From the NCBI RefSeq assembly GCF_900089775.1, contig NZ_FLOB01000005.1, forward strand, positions 186,001 through 250,000: a stretch of 64,000 nt of DNA, given 5' to 3'. The notes under the pieces are model-generated. The model was not told the DNA's origin and made no database searches. It worked only from the letters and a program-made list of their open reading frames with translations. The position numbers and the translations under genes were made by a program. Source of the DNA: Marinomonas spartinae. GTDB taxonomy: Bacteria; Pseudomonadota; Gammaproteobacteria; Pseudomonadales; Marinomonadaceae. Below are positions 54,422 to 63,773 of the stretch, in pieces; position 1 is the first letter of the stretch, and every line of letters starts with the position of its first letter.

Positions 54422-56340
54422 TGTGTACTTTCCTTTTGCTGAGGTGTGGCGTGTTTCTCGATAAGTGAAGGATTGAGACGTTTGATAGTGTCCATTAGTA
54501 GGGGTGATGACTGACGTATTTGTAGAGCCTGGTGCCATATACTATCTGCTTGTGAGTAGTTTTTTTGTTGCCATAAAGATTCTCCTAAGTGGGCTGCAAT
54601 ATCTGAGTCTGGATACAGCTGCCAAGCTTGGTTTAGGTAATATGTGGCTTGTTTTAATTTACCCAGCATGAAATAGCCCCACCCTAAACTATCAACAATC
54701 GCAGGGTCTTTCGGATCATATTTATAAGCCTGTTGGATATAATTCATGGCTTGTTTAGTGTCCTGAGTTCTAGTCAACAAGGTGTAGCCTAACGCATTTA
54801 GATACTGAGGATTTTTGGGGTCTTTAGACAGCAAAACCTTCAACTCTTTAATGGTGTCCTGCCAGTGATTCATGTTCTCTGCTAAAAGTGCTTTGTGATA
54901 TCGCAAGGCATTGGATTGAGGATATTTTTTCAGCGCTTCGGTGAGTAACTGCCAAGACAAATCCGGGTGGTGCTCTTCTTCATGAAGTTGGCTGATTGTG
55001 GTGACAACGTCTGAAATATATTGAGGTGGCGTGCGATCTAGTACCATTTTGTTTATATCTTTCTCTCTTCCTTCATTGTACATCCATAGTGCCATTTGGT
55101 TGGTGGCACTGTTGAGTAGAGCGCCTTTTACATGTTGCATGGATTGGATAGCGGCTTTTTTCTTACCGGTCTGATAGAGCGCGGTTGCTTTTAGGTAGAG
55201 AATTTGATCCTGCAACCCATAATGATTAGCTGGTAAGTGGTTTAATGTTTCAAGGGCGAGTTCTGGATGCTTGTTGGTGAGCAATGTATTGCTATAGCGA
55301 ATACCAGCTTGTATCTGCTCTAATGGTGAAAGCTTTGCAGTCTGGTAGACATGTTTAGACTCTTTTAATTGGTTTGCTTGTACTAAAAAATTCAATAGCG
55401 GAGTAATTATTTGAGGCTCATTAGGATAGTTAGCAAAGCCCTTTTCCAAGGTCTGAATGGCTTTATTTCGACTGCCTAGTTGATCTTGGCTATACGCAAG
55501 TATCAAATAAATGGGGGCTTTGTGTAGATTGTTGTGTGCTGCTATAAGCGTCTTAGTTAGTGCTGCGGACTCAGTATAGTGGCCTTGGCTAAAGAGTAGG
55601 CGAGCTTTAGTCGCTTGGATAAATTCATTTCGTTTAATTTGAGCGGGTAACAAGACAAGTGTGTCAGACAAGGTACCCATTATCTCGTTGGAGCGAATGT
55701 TCTCATCCGCGTAGATGGGTAAAAAATCAAGCTTAACATGATGCTTGATGGCACTTTCCAATAACGTTGCTGCGTCGTTAGAACGTTGGGATTGCGCTAA
55801 TACTTGAAACTTGAGGGCATAGGCTTGTTGATCATGAGGTGCAATGGACATGACCAAGTTAGCACTTTTTTCTATGTCTTGCTCGTTTTGAGTCGCGGTA
55901 GCAATACGAAGTAAATGTTTTGCTAATGCGGTGTTTTTGGTTTGCTCGGTGAGTTTATAAAAAGGACCGAAGGCTTTCTCGGTGCCTTCTCGTTGTAGGG
56001 TGAATTCTGCTTCTAGTATCGCTTTTAAATATTTGTCATTGATTTGCGTTGTTGTGTCTTTAATTGCTTTGGGTGGCTTATTCTCGGTGTCTTTTGATGT
56101 GCTTGTGGCGTTGTCTTTATTGGTTATATTGCTTTTAGATGGGTTGTCGGTTGAGGCTGAGGTTGGGCGTTCTTGTGATGCATTTTGTTTGGAAACGGGT
56201 AGATGGCTGCAGCCTGTAAGTGCTAACGTGCACATAATTAATAGGCAAGAGGGTAGCGATCTCATATGTGTATATTTCGACGAAACTTTTGTTGCGTTGT
56301 GCAAATATGATGGCATGTGTGTTCCCAGTGCGAAATTCAT
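54418..56340 (-). CDS. Tetratricopeptide-repeat lipoprotein upstream of lolB
   Basis: 640-residue TPR protein. The signal/lipobox segment (SLPSCLLIMCTLALTGC, Cys about 44) is followed by a Ser/Asn/Lys-rich linker and about a dozen helical TPR-like repeats (for example NPQYLNALGYTLLTRTQDTKQAMNYIQQAYKYDP). The start is uncertain: ATG 56340 has an AAGGA box but leaves 25 residues before the hydrophobic part; ATG 56265 gives a compact signal peptide but no clear Shine-Dalgarno. A TPR protein in this position before lolB is common in Pseudomonas. Function unknown. Confidence 0.82.
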   Translation of the reverse strand: MNFALGTHMPSYLHNATKVSSKYTHMRSLPSCLLIMCTLALTGCSHLPVSKQNASQERPTSASTDNPSKSNITNKDNATSTSKDTENKPPKAIKDTTTQINDKYLKAILEAEFTLQREGTEKAFGPFYKLTEQTKNTALAKHLLRIATATQNEQDIEKSANLVMSIAPHDQQAYALKFQVLAQSQRSNDAATLLESAIKHHVKLDFLPIYADENIRSNEIMGTLSDTLVLLPAQIKRNEFIQATKARLLFSQGHYTESAALTKTLIAAHNNLHKAPIYLILAYSQDQLGSRNKAIQTLEKGFANYPNEPQIITPLLNFLVQANQLKESKHVYQTAKLSPLEQIQAGIRYSNTLLTNKHPELALETLNHLPANHYGLQDQILYLKATALYQTGKKKAAIQSMQHVKGALLNSATNQMALWMYNEGREKDINKMVLDRTPPQYISDVVTTISQLHEEEHHPDLSWQLLTEALKKYPQSNALRYHKALLAENMNHWQDTIKELKVLLSKDPKNPQYLNALGYTLLTRTQDTKQAMNYIQQAYKYDPKDPAIVDSLGWGYFMLGKLKQATYYLNQAWQLYPDSDIAAHLGESLWQQKNYSQADSIWHQALQIRQSSPLLMDTIKRLNPSLIEKHATPQQKESTQ

Positions 56341-56446
56341 AATATCCTTATGGTATCTTTAGCTGTGAGCGATGTCAGTACTTACTATAAACTAATCCTA
56401 TTACTTTTATTGATTCTATGGGGTGCGAAAATAAGCGAATTCCTCG

Positions 56447-56452
56447 TATAAT
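56447..56452 (+). promoter_or_regulatory. hemA: Candidate -10 element upstream of hemA
   Basis: Perfect TATAAT 87 bases before the hemA ATG, in the divergent gap with the TPR gene. No good -35 at 16-18 bases (nearest is TGCGAA). It would give a leader of about 80 bases. Confidence 0.4.
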
Positions 56453-56538
56453 GTGTGTTCTTTATGTAAAGAGTCGTGTGAGGTGTTTGTTCCTCCTTTC
56501 CTGATCTTGATGTCTCGACCTTTGAGAAGAGTTTCTTA

Positions 56539-57807
56539 ATGTCACTAATTACTGTGGGTGTGAACCACAAAACAGCGCCAGTTGCGATTCGTGAGCGTGT
56601 CGCTTTTGCTCCCGAAAAAATGATTGATGCTTTGTCGTCTTTAGTTTCTGGGAAAAAAGCCTCAGAAGCTGTGATCGTCTCTACATGTAATCGTACGGAA
56701 TTGTACTGTTCCATCGACAATGATACCGATGTAGAAAATATCGTCCGTTGGCTAAGTGAGTATCATCAAATTGATTTTGAAGAGCTTAAGCCATATTGCT
56801 ATGCCCACCTTAACGATGACAGTGTGCGTCACATTATGCGTGTTGCATCAGGGTTGGACTCGCTGATTCTTGGTGAGCCGCAAATTTTAGGACAGGTCAA
56901 ATCCGCCTATGCGGTGTCTCAAGAAGGAGAGTGTGTTGGACCAGACCTGCAGTCTCTTTTCCAACGTACCTTTTCTGTTGCTAAGCGGGTGCGTACCGAT
57001 ACGGCTATTGGTGAAAACCCCGTTTCTATTGCGTTTGCCGCAGTCAGCTTGGCGCAGCGTATTTTTGCTGATGTTAGAGACAACACGGCATTGCTAATCG
57101 GTGCGGGGCAAACTATTGAATTGGTGGCGCGACATCTAAAAGAGCAGGGTGTGAAGCGTATTATTGTGGCAAACCGCACTTTGGCTCGGGCGCAGAGCTT
57201 GGCCGATGAGTTGGGGGCTGAAGCCATTTTACTGGGCGACATCGGTGATCATTTATCGGAAGCGGATATCGTTATTTCTTCAACGGCGAGCCAACTGCCT
57301 ATTATAGGCAAAGGACTGGTTGAAAAAGCGATATCAAAACGCCGTTTTGCTCCTATGCTGTTAATTGATATTGCTGTGCCCAGAGATATTGAGCCGGAAG
57401 TTGAAGAGGTGGGTGATGCCTACCTTTATACGGTCGATGATTTGCATTCAGTGATTGAAGAAAATGTGCGGGCAAGGCAAGATGCCGCACAAGCTGCCGA
57501 ATTAATCATTGAGGAAGGCGTTGATACATTCCGGCGCTCAGTCGAATCAAGAAAAGTGTCGGACTTAATTGTGCAATATCGACGCTCGGCGGATGAAATA
57601 AAAAACGCAGAATTAGAAAAAGCATTGAAAGGTTTGGAGTCCGGTCAATCGCCTGAGCAGGTCATCAATAAGCTTGCACACGGTTTGATGAATAAGTTGA
57701 TTCATTCCCCAACGCGTTATTTGCGGGATGCCGGCGCCGAATCAAACCAAGAAGCCTTAACCATTGCCGCAAATGTATTGGGCATAAATGAAGATAAAGA
57801 CAATTAA
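56539..57807 (+). CDS. hemA: Glutamyl-tRNA reductase HemA
   Basis: First committed step of haem synthesis from glutamyl-tRNA. 422 residues with the catalytic Cys50 in [10 protein letters not shown], His near [21 protein letters not shown] (about 100-120), NADPH-binding [13 protein letters not shown] and [12 protein letters not shown], and a C-terminal dimerisation helix region. Starts the conserved hemA-prfA-prmC string. It is divergent from lolB's upstream neighbour. Confidence 0.96.
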   Translation: MSLITVGVNHKTAPVAIRERVAFAPEKMIDALSSLVSGKKASEAVIVSTCNRTELYCSIDNDTDVENIVRWLSEYHQIDFEELKPYCYAHLNDDSVRHIMRVASGLDSLILGEPQILGQVKSAYAVSQEGECVGPDLQSLFQRTFSVAKRVRTDTAIGENPVSIAFAAVSLAQRIFADVRDNTALLIGAGQTIELVARHLKEQGVKRIIVANRTLARAQSLADELGAEAILLGDIGDHLSEADIVISSTASQLPIIGKGLVEKAISKRRFAPMLLIDIAVPRDIEPEVEEVGDAYLYTVDDLHSVIEENVRARQDAAQAAELIIEEGVDTFRRSVESRKVSDLIVQYRRSADEIKNAELEKALKGLESGQSPEQVINKLAHGLMNKLIHSPTRYLRDAGAESNQEALTIAANVLGINEDKDN

Positions 57808-57809
57808 AA

Positions 57810-58898
57810 ATGAAAGATTCGATCAAATTTAAGTTAGAAAGTTTGTCTGATCGTTATGATGAATTGGCCGCTTTATTAAGTGACGCCGAAGTCATTATGG
57901 ATCAGGATCTATTCCGCTCATACTCGAAAGAGTATGCCGAGCTGGAACCTGTGGTGAATTGTTTTAATGAGTATCAGCAAGTGGAAGAGAATTTAGCGGA
58001 AGCAGAGCTGATGATGACGGATCCAGATCCTGATATTAAAGAAATGGGGGTAGAGGAAATAAAGTCTGGTGAGCAACAAAAAGAAGTATTGCAGCTGGCT
58101 CTACAAAAATTGTTGTTACCGAAAGATCCAAATGACTCGCGTAACGTTTTTCTAGAAGTACGCGCAGGAACCGGTGGCGATGAAGCCTCTATTTTCTCTG
58201 GTGATCTATTCCGTATGTACTCTCGTTACGCAGAGACGCAGCGCTGGAAAGTCGAAATCATTAGTGCAAGTGATGGTGAGCATGGTGGCTATAAAGAGGT
58301 TATTGCGCGCATAGTGGGCGATGGCGCGTACTCCAAACTGAAGTTTGAGTCCGGTGTACACCGAGTGCAGCGGGTGCCAGCTACCGAATCTCAAGGCCGT
58401 ATTCATACCTCTGCCTGTACTGTGGCCATTATGCCGGAAATGGATGAGGTCGCGGATATTGTGATCAATAAAAACGATTTACGTATAGATACCTTCCGTG
58501 CTTCTGGTGCGGGTGGTCAGCACGTTAACAAAACCGACTCAGCGATTCGTTTGACCCACATTCCAACCGGTGTGGTGGTGGAATGTCAAGAAGAGCGCTC
58601 GCAACATAAAAACCGTGCAAAAGCCATGTCGCTTTTGGCTTCTCGTTTATTGGCTGCGGAACAAGAGAAAGCGGCAAGCGAGCAATCTGAAACGCGTAAA
58701 TCTTTAGTGGGCAGTGGCGACCGCTCCGAACGTATCCGAACCTATAACTACCCTCAAGGTCGCGTTACCGATCATCGTATTAATTTAACTCTGTATAAAT
58801 TAGATGAGATTGTGACGGGGGATTTGGATGTGCTGATTAATCCGCTTGTCAGTGAGTTCCAGGCAGAGCAGTTAGCCGCTTTAAGTGGCGATAATTAA
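57810..58898 (+). CDS. prfA: Peptide chain release factor 1
   Basis: Recognises UAA/UAG stop codons. 362 residues with codon-recognition PAT (in [17 protein letters not shown]) and the peptidyl-hydrolysis GGQ motif ([17 protein letters not shown]). Starts two bases after hemA and its TAA overlaps the prmC ATG (TAATG), consistent with the enzyme that methylates this GGQ being coupled to it. Confidence 0.97.
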   Translation: MKDSIKFKLESLSDRYDELAALLSDAEVIMDQDLFRSYSKEYAELEPVVNCFNEYQQVEENLAEAELMMTDPDPDIKEMGVEEIKSGEQQKEVLQLALQKLLLPKDPNDSRNVFLEVRAGTGGDEASIFSGDLFRMYSRYAETQRWKVEIISASDGEHGGYKEVIARIVGDGAYSKLKFESGVHRVQRVPATESQGRIHTSACTVAIMPEMDEVADIVINKNDLRIDTFRASGAGGQHVNKTDSAIRLTHIPTGVVVECQEERSQHKNRAKAMSLLASRLLAAEQEKAASEQSETRKSLVGSGDRSERIRTYNYPQGRVTDHRINLTLYKLDEIVTGDLDVLINPLVSEFQAEQLAALSGDN

Positions 58899-59761
58899 TG
58901 ACTGAGTTGCGAATTGATGAACTCTTGAAGGGCGCTTACGAGCGCCTTCGTTTTGTGTCCGATAGCGCGCAACTGGATGCCCAGTTATTATTAGCTCATG
59001 TCTTAGGTGTGACGACTGCCTACTTTTATACTTGGCCAGACAAGTTGCTTGATGAAAAGGCATGGGCGGAATTTGATAAGCTGCTAAAAAAACGGGAGCA
59101 AGGGGAGCCAGTTGCCTATTTAATTAAACAACAGGCGTTTTGGTCATTATTGTTAGAAGTGGCACCCTGTACTTTGATTCCAAGAGCGGATACAGAATGC
59201 TTAGTTGAAACGGCATTATCACTTATTAACCCTCGTGAAAATTTGCGAATTTTGGACTTAGGCACTGGCACAGGGGCCATTGCTTTGGCGCTAGCGTCGG
59301 AGTGTCCCAATGCTCGAGTGATGGGGATTGATCTAATTGATGAGGCGGTAGCGCTTGCTAAGCGTAACGCGAAGAATAATCAGCTGACTGTCGACTTTCG
59401 GCAAAGTTGTTGGTTTAGTGTATTGGAAGGTAGTGAACTGGAAGGTCATGCGTTGTTTGATTTGATCGTATCCAACCCACCCTATATTGATCCTAATGAT
59501 GAGCATTTATCGCAAGGGGACGTGCGCTTTGAACCTAAAAGTGCTCTGGTTTCTGAGAATCATGGCCTTGCGGATATTGAGCATATTATCGACACCGCGC
59601 CACGCTTTCTTAAAGTGGGAGCCTATTTGTTATTAGAGCATGGTTATGATCAAGCGCAAGCAGTACAAACCCTGTTTGAAACAAAAGGATATTGTCGTAT
59701 CGTGACGCATCAAGATTTGGGTGGAAATGACAGGGTGACGTTCGGTTGTTGGAAAGGGTAG
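58898..59761 (+). CDS. prmC: Release factor glutamine methyltransferase PrmC (HemK)
   Basis: Methylates the Gln of the release-factor GGQ motif. 287 residues with an N-terminal helical domain, SAM motif LDLGTGTGAIALALASECP (about 116-134) and catalytic NPPY (VSNPPYIDP, about 193-201). One-base overlap with prfA. A strong terminator follows. Confidence 0.95.
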   Translation: MTELRIDELLKGAYERLRFVSDSAQLDAQLLLAHVLGVTTAYFYTWPDKLLDEKAWAEFDKLLKKREQGEPVAYLIKQQAFWSLLLEVAPCTLIPRADTECLVETALSLINPRENLRILDLGTGTGAIALALASECPNARVMGIDLIDEAVALAKRNAKNNQLTVDFRQSCWFSVLEGSELEGHALFDLIVSNPPYIDPNDEHLSQGDVRFEPKSALVSENHGLADIEHIIDTAPRFLKVGAYLLLEHGYDQAQAVQTLFETKGYCRIVTHQDLGGNDRVTFGCWKG

Positions 59762-59827
59762 GGAGAAGAGAACTAGTACGTATTTTATTGTTGGTCATTG
59801 CTAGACTAGAGTAACTGTACCTTTATT

Positions 59828-59861
59828 AGACCTTTTCAGGTTATCTGAAAAGGTCTTTTTT
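59828..59861 (+). terminator. Terminator after prmC
   Basis: 12-bp stem AGACCTTTTCAG/CTGAAAAGGTCT (59828-59839 with 59845-59856) with loop GTTAT, followed by six T. The - strand side also carries A/T-rich flanks, so it may end yaaA too. Confidence 0.9.
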
Positions 59862-59875
59862 GTTTCTAACTGTGG

Positions 59876-60658
59876 TTACTTTTGTGGTTGAGCACTTTCT
59901 GGGCGAACAAATACTGGAACCAGACTGGTGGACTGCGATTCATCGTATTCATAGCCATTTATATTGAAGGCTTTGATGTCATCCAGTGTTTCGCATCGGT
60001 TTTGAATTAAGTAGCGAGCCATGAGGCCACGAGCTTTTTTGGCATAAAAACTAATGACTTTAAATTTGCCATTCTTCTCATCTAAAAAATTAGGAGAGAT
60101 CAATGGTGCATTGAGCTTTTTGGTATTGACAGCCTTAAAGTATTCATTAGACGCAAGGTTTACTAGTAACTCACCATCGTTTAGTTGTTTATTAAGTGCA
60201 TCGACGATGGTGTCGCCCCAAAACTGGTATAAGTTTGTGCCGCGAGGGTTTTCCAAGTGAGTGCCCATTTCTAGACGATAGGCTTGCATCAAATCAAGCG
60301 GTTTAAGCAGACCATATAGCCCGCTAAGTATGCGTAAGTGATCTTGAGCGTATGTCATCTCTTTTGGACTAAGGCTATAGGCGTCCAGTCCGGTATAAAC
60401 ATCCCCCATGAAGGTATAAATGGCGGGACGGCTGTTGTCTTTGTTATGATTTTTTTTCCAAGACTGGTAGCGCTCAACGTTGAGGGTAGCTAGCTTATCG
60501 CTCAACTTCATTAAAGAACCTACTTGTGGTGGGGTGTAAGGCTTTATGGTTTCGATCAGTTGTTGGGCATCGTCCAAGTAATCTGGTTGAGATACGTCAT
60601 CAACACTTGGCTTGGAGCTTGTATCGAGGGTTTTAGCAGGTGATATTAAAAATTTCAT
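59876..60658 (-). CDS. yaaA: Peroxide stress protein YaaA (DUF328/UPF0246)
   Basis: 260-residue YaaA-family protein beginning MKFLISPAKTLD, with family motifs SDKLATLNVERYQSW, TFMGDVYTGLDAYSL, LRILSGLYGLLKPLDLMQAYRLEMG and VISFYAKKARGLMARYLI. In E. coli it lowers intracellular free iron under peroxide stress; the mechanism may involve DNA binding. I use ATG 60658, six bases after a GGA box; ATG 60664 is too close to the same box. Convergent with prmC. Confidence 0.93.
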   Translation of the reverse strand: MKFLISPAKTLDTSSKPSVDDVSQPDYLDDAQQLIETIKPYTPPQVGSLMKLSDKLATLNVERYQSWKKNHNKDNSRPAIYTFMGDVYTGLDAYSLSPKEMTYAQDHLRILSGLYGLLKPLDLMQAYRLEMGTHLENPRGTNLYQFWGDTIVDALNKQLNDGELLVNLASNEYFKAVNTKKLNAPLISPNFLDEKNGKFKVISFYAKKARGLMARYLIQNRCETLDDIKAFNINGYEYDESQSTSLVPVFVRPESAQPQK

Positions 60659-60749
60659 AGGCATTCCATCGGTTCAAATGTTGCGTTTGTTAAAGATTAT
60701 CCATAGAGTGTCGATAGATATCTAGAGTTAATGGCAATAGAGATAGGAT

Positions 60750-60935
60750 ATGGCTGATAATCTGATCTACCTTCCAGTACAAAAAAGATCGCCTAAGTGT
60801 TCTTTTTATGACGCTATTAGTGATAGAGATCTCACCGAATTGCGAGACGCATTTGATCGTGCTCGAGAGCAATGGCCTCTAGAAATTGCAGAGCTTCCGG
60901 AAAATAATAAAAAATACGCCCATTACAAAAAGTAA
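60750..60935 (+). CDS. Small hypothetical protein, 61 residues
   Basis: I do not recognise this protein. It is short, hydrophilic and likely helical, with a single Cys (RSPKCSFYDAI) and a repeated charged segment (DRDLTELRDAFDRAREQWPLEI). It has an AGGAT box just before the ATG and a normal stop. Divergent from yaaA and 27 bases before the BASS-like gene, so it could be a leader gene of that transcript. Confidence 0.6.
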   Translation: MADNLIYLPVQKRSPKCSFYDAISDRDLTELRDAFDRAREQWPLEIAELPENNKKYAHYKK

Positions 60936-60962
60936 GTTTGGTTGTAAACTAACTCTCCCCCT

Positions 60963-61895
60963 ATGTTGACTAAGGTCATTACTGTTATGTTCGCCTTTCT
61001 GATTCGTCACTCCTTGGTTTTTATGTTTTTGTCTGCAGTGCTAGGTTTTGTGCTGCCTGATCTATCCAGTCATTTTTTTGTTTTTCTCCCCTATATTTTG
61101 TTTTGTTTAATGACATTAACCTTATTAGGTATTAGGCAAAATGAGCTGCTGCGTCGCTTAAAAAAAGTCAGTGTTTGGGGATATGCTTTCGTTCACAGTG
61201 CGGTTTATATGCTGCTTGTTGGTTGTATAGCGAACCTTTTTCATTTGGATAAAAGCTTACAGTTGGCAATGGTGTCTGTGGCAGCAACGGGGTCTTTATT
61301 TGCGACTCCTGCGATTGTCAGAGCCCTTGGCTTCGATAGTATTGAAGCCATGGCAATGACAATTGCGTCGACTCTTCTCTTACCTGCTGCGATTTTTGTT
61401 ACTCTACTGGCATATCATCCAGGGCATATATCTCTTGATTTAACCTCTTATATGTTACGATTGGTTATATTTATATTCGGGCCAATGTTTTTTTCATATC
61501 TTATTCATAAAGCAATACAAAGGGATACACTCAACACTATATTGAATCGGATTTCACCTTATACAATTTTATTTGTTTTGGCTTTTCCTTTTGGGTTGGT
61601 GGGGAGTTTTAGACAGTTGTTTGATAGAAATCCTCATAATGCTTTGATTTATTTAGTGATTGCAATATTGTTGTGCTGTTTGTTTTTCATTATTTCTTAT
61701 TGGGTTTATAGAAAATCGGGTAAAGAGTTCGCGTTAACAGCAGCCATTACTTCAGGCAATCGAAATGTCTTACTCACCTACACTATCGCTGGAGGGCTGT
61801 TAGGACCAGCTTTTTTGCCTCTTGCGGGAGCGCTTCAGATACCAACATCGCTGTTACCTGTCGTCACACGTTACCTTTCTCGTCGAATTGGTTAA
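60963..61895 (+). CDS. BASS-family (bile acid:sodium symporter-like) membrane transporter
   Basis: 310-residue polytopic protein with about ten hydrophobic segments. Family-like features include a central Ala/Thr/Gly-rich crossing (LQLAMVSVAATGSLFATPAIVRALG) and a late TSGNRNVLLTYTIAG with the polar Asn/Arg residues typical of the substrate/Na+ site. The substrate is unknown. ATG 60963 has no Shine-Dalgarno; ATG 60987 has AAGG 11 bases upstream and may be the true start. The last codons (RIG-stop) are part of a 29-bp tandem duplication. Confidence 0.75.
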   Translation: MLTKVITVMFAFLIRHSLVFMFLSAVLGFVLPDLSSHFFVFLPYILFCLMTLTLLGIRQNELLRRLKKVSVWGYAFVHSAVYMLLVGCIANLFHLDKSLQLAMVSVAATGSLFATPAIVRALGFDSIEAMAMTIASTLLLPAAIFVTLLAYHPGHISLDLTSYMLRLVIFIFGPMFFSYLIHKAIQRDTLNTILNRISPYTILFVLAFPFGLVGSFRQLFDRNPHNALIYLVIAILLCCLFFIISYWVYRKSGKEFALTAAITSGNRNVLLTYTIAGGLLGPAFLPLAGALQIPTSLLPVVTRYLSRRIG

Positions 61896-61933
61896 TTTTT
61901 GTTGCAAATCCCCGAATTGGTTAATTTTTGTTG
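61884..61933. repeat. Partial tandem duplication (29-bp period) over the BASS gene end
   Basis: A 21-bp block CGAATTGGTTAATTTTTGTTG occurs at 61884-61904 and 61913-61933. The first copy contains the last three codons and the stop of the transporter gene; the second is intergenic. The eight bases between copies (CAAATCCC) are partly repeated after copy two (TAAAGTCT). Confidence 0.95.
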
Positions 61934-62138
61934 TAAAGTCTTGAAAGCCTTTAAAACGACGCTAATCTTATGGAAAAACTTACGGCTAATCTAAATTGTT
62001 CCGAGTAGTTTTATTCTTAAATTAAGAACTATTTGTTGCATGGGAAAAATAAAAATATATTGTTATTAAATAGGATGTCTGTCTTTTAAATGTAAGACTT
62101 ACTAATAGGAAGTATAGCTAAGTAAGGTCTAATTATTA

Positions 62139-63689
62139 ATGAGAAACAATCTTCCAGTTACAGCGAGCGAGAAAACATTCGCCAAAGATGTAAAGCTTAT
62201 ATCCACCACAGATTTAAAGGGTAATATCACAAATTGCAACAAGGCGTTTTTAGATATCAGTGGCTTTGACAAAGAAGAGCTTATTGGCAGTTCTCATAAT
62301 ATAGTGCGCCATCCTGACATGCCAGTAGAGGCATTTGATGTGATGTGGAAGCATTTAAAGCGCGGTGAGCCTTGGATGGGGATGGTAAAGAATCGCTGTA
62401 AAAATGGTGATTTTTATTGGGTCGATGCCTATGTGACACCCGTTACAGAGCATGGCGAAGTTGTTGGTTATGAATCGGTGCGTACATTACCAAGTCGCAA
62501 GGATGTTGCACGAGCTGAAAAAGTTTACAAAAGAATAAATGCAGGAAAACGCGTGATGCCGCGATTCGCTCTTTCGCTTCCTTCGCTGATATTGATTATT
62601 GGGGCTGTGCTTGGTGTAGCGGGAGGGATTGTCGCTGGACTTTGGCAAGGAATGGCGGTTTTTCTAGTGGCAAGTTTATTATCAAATGGACTGCTTTTTA
62701 TTGGGCGGAACAACTCGATCAAAACGATAAAACAAAGATTATCAACTTCGTTTATGCATCCTCTTGCTGCGATTACCTATTCTGATGCGCTACTGTCTAC
62801 TGCCAAGCTAGATGTGGGGGTTAAGAGTCTTAGATCACGTCTAGATGCAGTGCTAACTCGTATTGAAGATGAGTCAAGTAAAGTATTTGAGCAAGCAAAT
62901 ATCGGTTATCGTTTGACGGACGAATCGACGCAAAAAATGACAAGCCAACAGCATGAAACGCAAGATGTGGCGGCTGCCATGCATCAAATGACGACAACTA
63001 TCAGTGAAGTGTCAGCCCATGTACAAAGCACTGCTGACGGAGCTAAAGAAACCTCAAGTTCTGCTCAGGAAGGCAGAAAAGTGATTGAAGAGACGCGTCA
63101 CTCTATTGAGGCTTTAAATCAAACAGTTAATGAGATTAGTGATACCGTGGAGGAGTTGTCCGGTCGCTCTGAGAAAATCGCTCAAGTAGCGCAAATGATT
63201 GACCAAATTGCTGAGCAGACGAATCTATTAGCCCTGAATGCGGCTATTGAGGCCGCGCGTGCTGGCGAACATGGGCGTGGCTTTGCTGTGGTAGCTGATG
63301 AAGTGCGCCAGTTGGCCCAACGAACACAGGGATCGACAAAAGAAATTCATGACATCATCGAAGTGTTGAGACAAAGTGCTAAACAATCGGTTGAAAAAGC
63401 TAATCAAGGTAAAGTTGGGGCAGAAAAAGGCGTACAACAAATGTTAGCGGCAGAAGCTTCATTAGTGTCTATCGTCTCTGGTGTCTCTGAGATCGCTGAC
63501 ATGGCTGATCAGATGGCAGCAGCCGTAGAAGAACAAGCTCATGTGTCGGAAGACATTAATCAGCAAATTGTCCGTATATCTAATTTAGCAACCGAAAGTT
63601 TGGATAAGGCAAACAGCTCTTCAGAGAGTATTCAAACGCTGCAGGCTATCTCTTCAGATCTGCACGAGTTAGTCACACGTTTTAAGTAG
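62139..63689 (+). CDS. Methyl-accepting chemotaxis protein with N-terminal PAS domain (Aer-like)
   Basis: 516-residue chemoreceptor of the Aer class. Cytoplasmic PAS domain (about residues 15-115: [38 protein letters not shown], with [11 protein letters not shown] later), two close membrane segments (about 142-190) with almost no periplasmic loop, and a signalling domain (about 230-510) with the hairpin tip [35 protein letters not shown]. Such receptors sense redox or energy through FAD in the PAS domain. A terminator follows, and no adjacent che genes are needed; the cheB-cheW cluster is at the other end of the window. Confidence 0.9.
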   Translation: MRNNLPVTASEKTFAKDVKLISTTDLKGNITNCNKAFLDISGFDKEELIGSSHNIVRHPDMPVEAFDVMWKHLKRGEPWMGMVKNRCKNGDFYWVDAYVTPVTEHGEVVGYESVRTLPSRKDVARAEKVYKRINAGKRVMPRFALSLPSLILIIGAVLGVAGGIVAGLWQGMAVFLVASLLSNGLLFIGRNNSIKTIKQRLSTSFMHPLAAITYSDALLSTAKLDVGVKSLRSRLDAVLTRIEDESSKVFEQANIGYRLTDESTQKMTSQQHETQDVAAAMHQMTTTISEVSAHVQSTADGAKETSSSAQEGRKVIEETRHSIEALNQTVNEISDTVEELSGRSEKIAQVAQMIDQIAEQTNLLALNAAIEAARAGEHGRGFAVVADEVRQLAQRTQGSTKEIHDIIEVLRQSAKQSVEKANQGKVGAEKGVQQMLAAEASLVSIVSGVSEIADMADQMAAAVEEQAHVSEDINQQIVRISNLATESLDKANSSSESIQTLQAISSDLHELVTRFK

Positions 63690-63721
63690 AATGCTCTAGG
63701 GCATAGAAAGGGTTAAAAGCT

Positions 63722-63754
63722 AAAAAGCCGAGCTGCATCACGACTCGGCTTTTT
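63722..63754. terminator. Bidirectional terminator after the chemoreceptor gene
   Basis: 11-bp stem AAAAAGCCGAG/CTCGGCTTTTT (63722-63732 with 63744-63754) with T-runs on both strands. It ends the chemoreceptor message and the convergent HemY-like gene. Confidence 0.92.
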
Positions 63755-63773
63755 ATTGGGCACATTTTTAAGG

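Noticed and set aside
61941..61975. TAAAGTCT followed by GACGCTAA upstream of the chemoreceptor gene, resembling a flagellar sigma-28 promoter
   Set aside because: The two halves match well on their own, but they are about five bases too far apart for the sigma-28 spacing.
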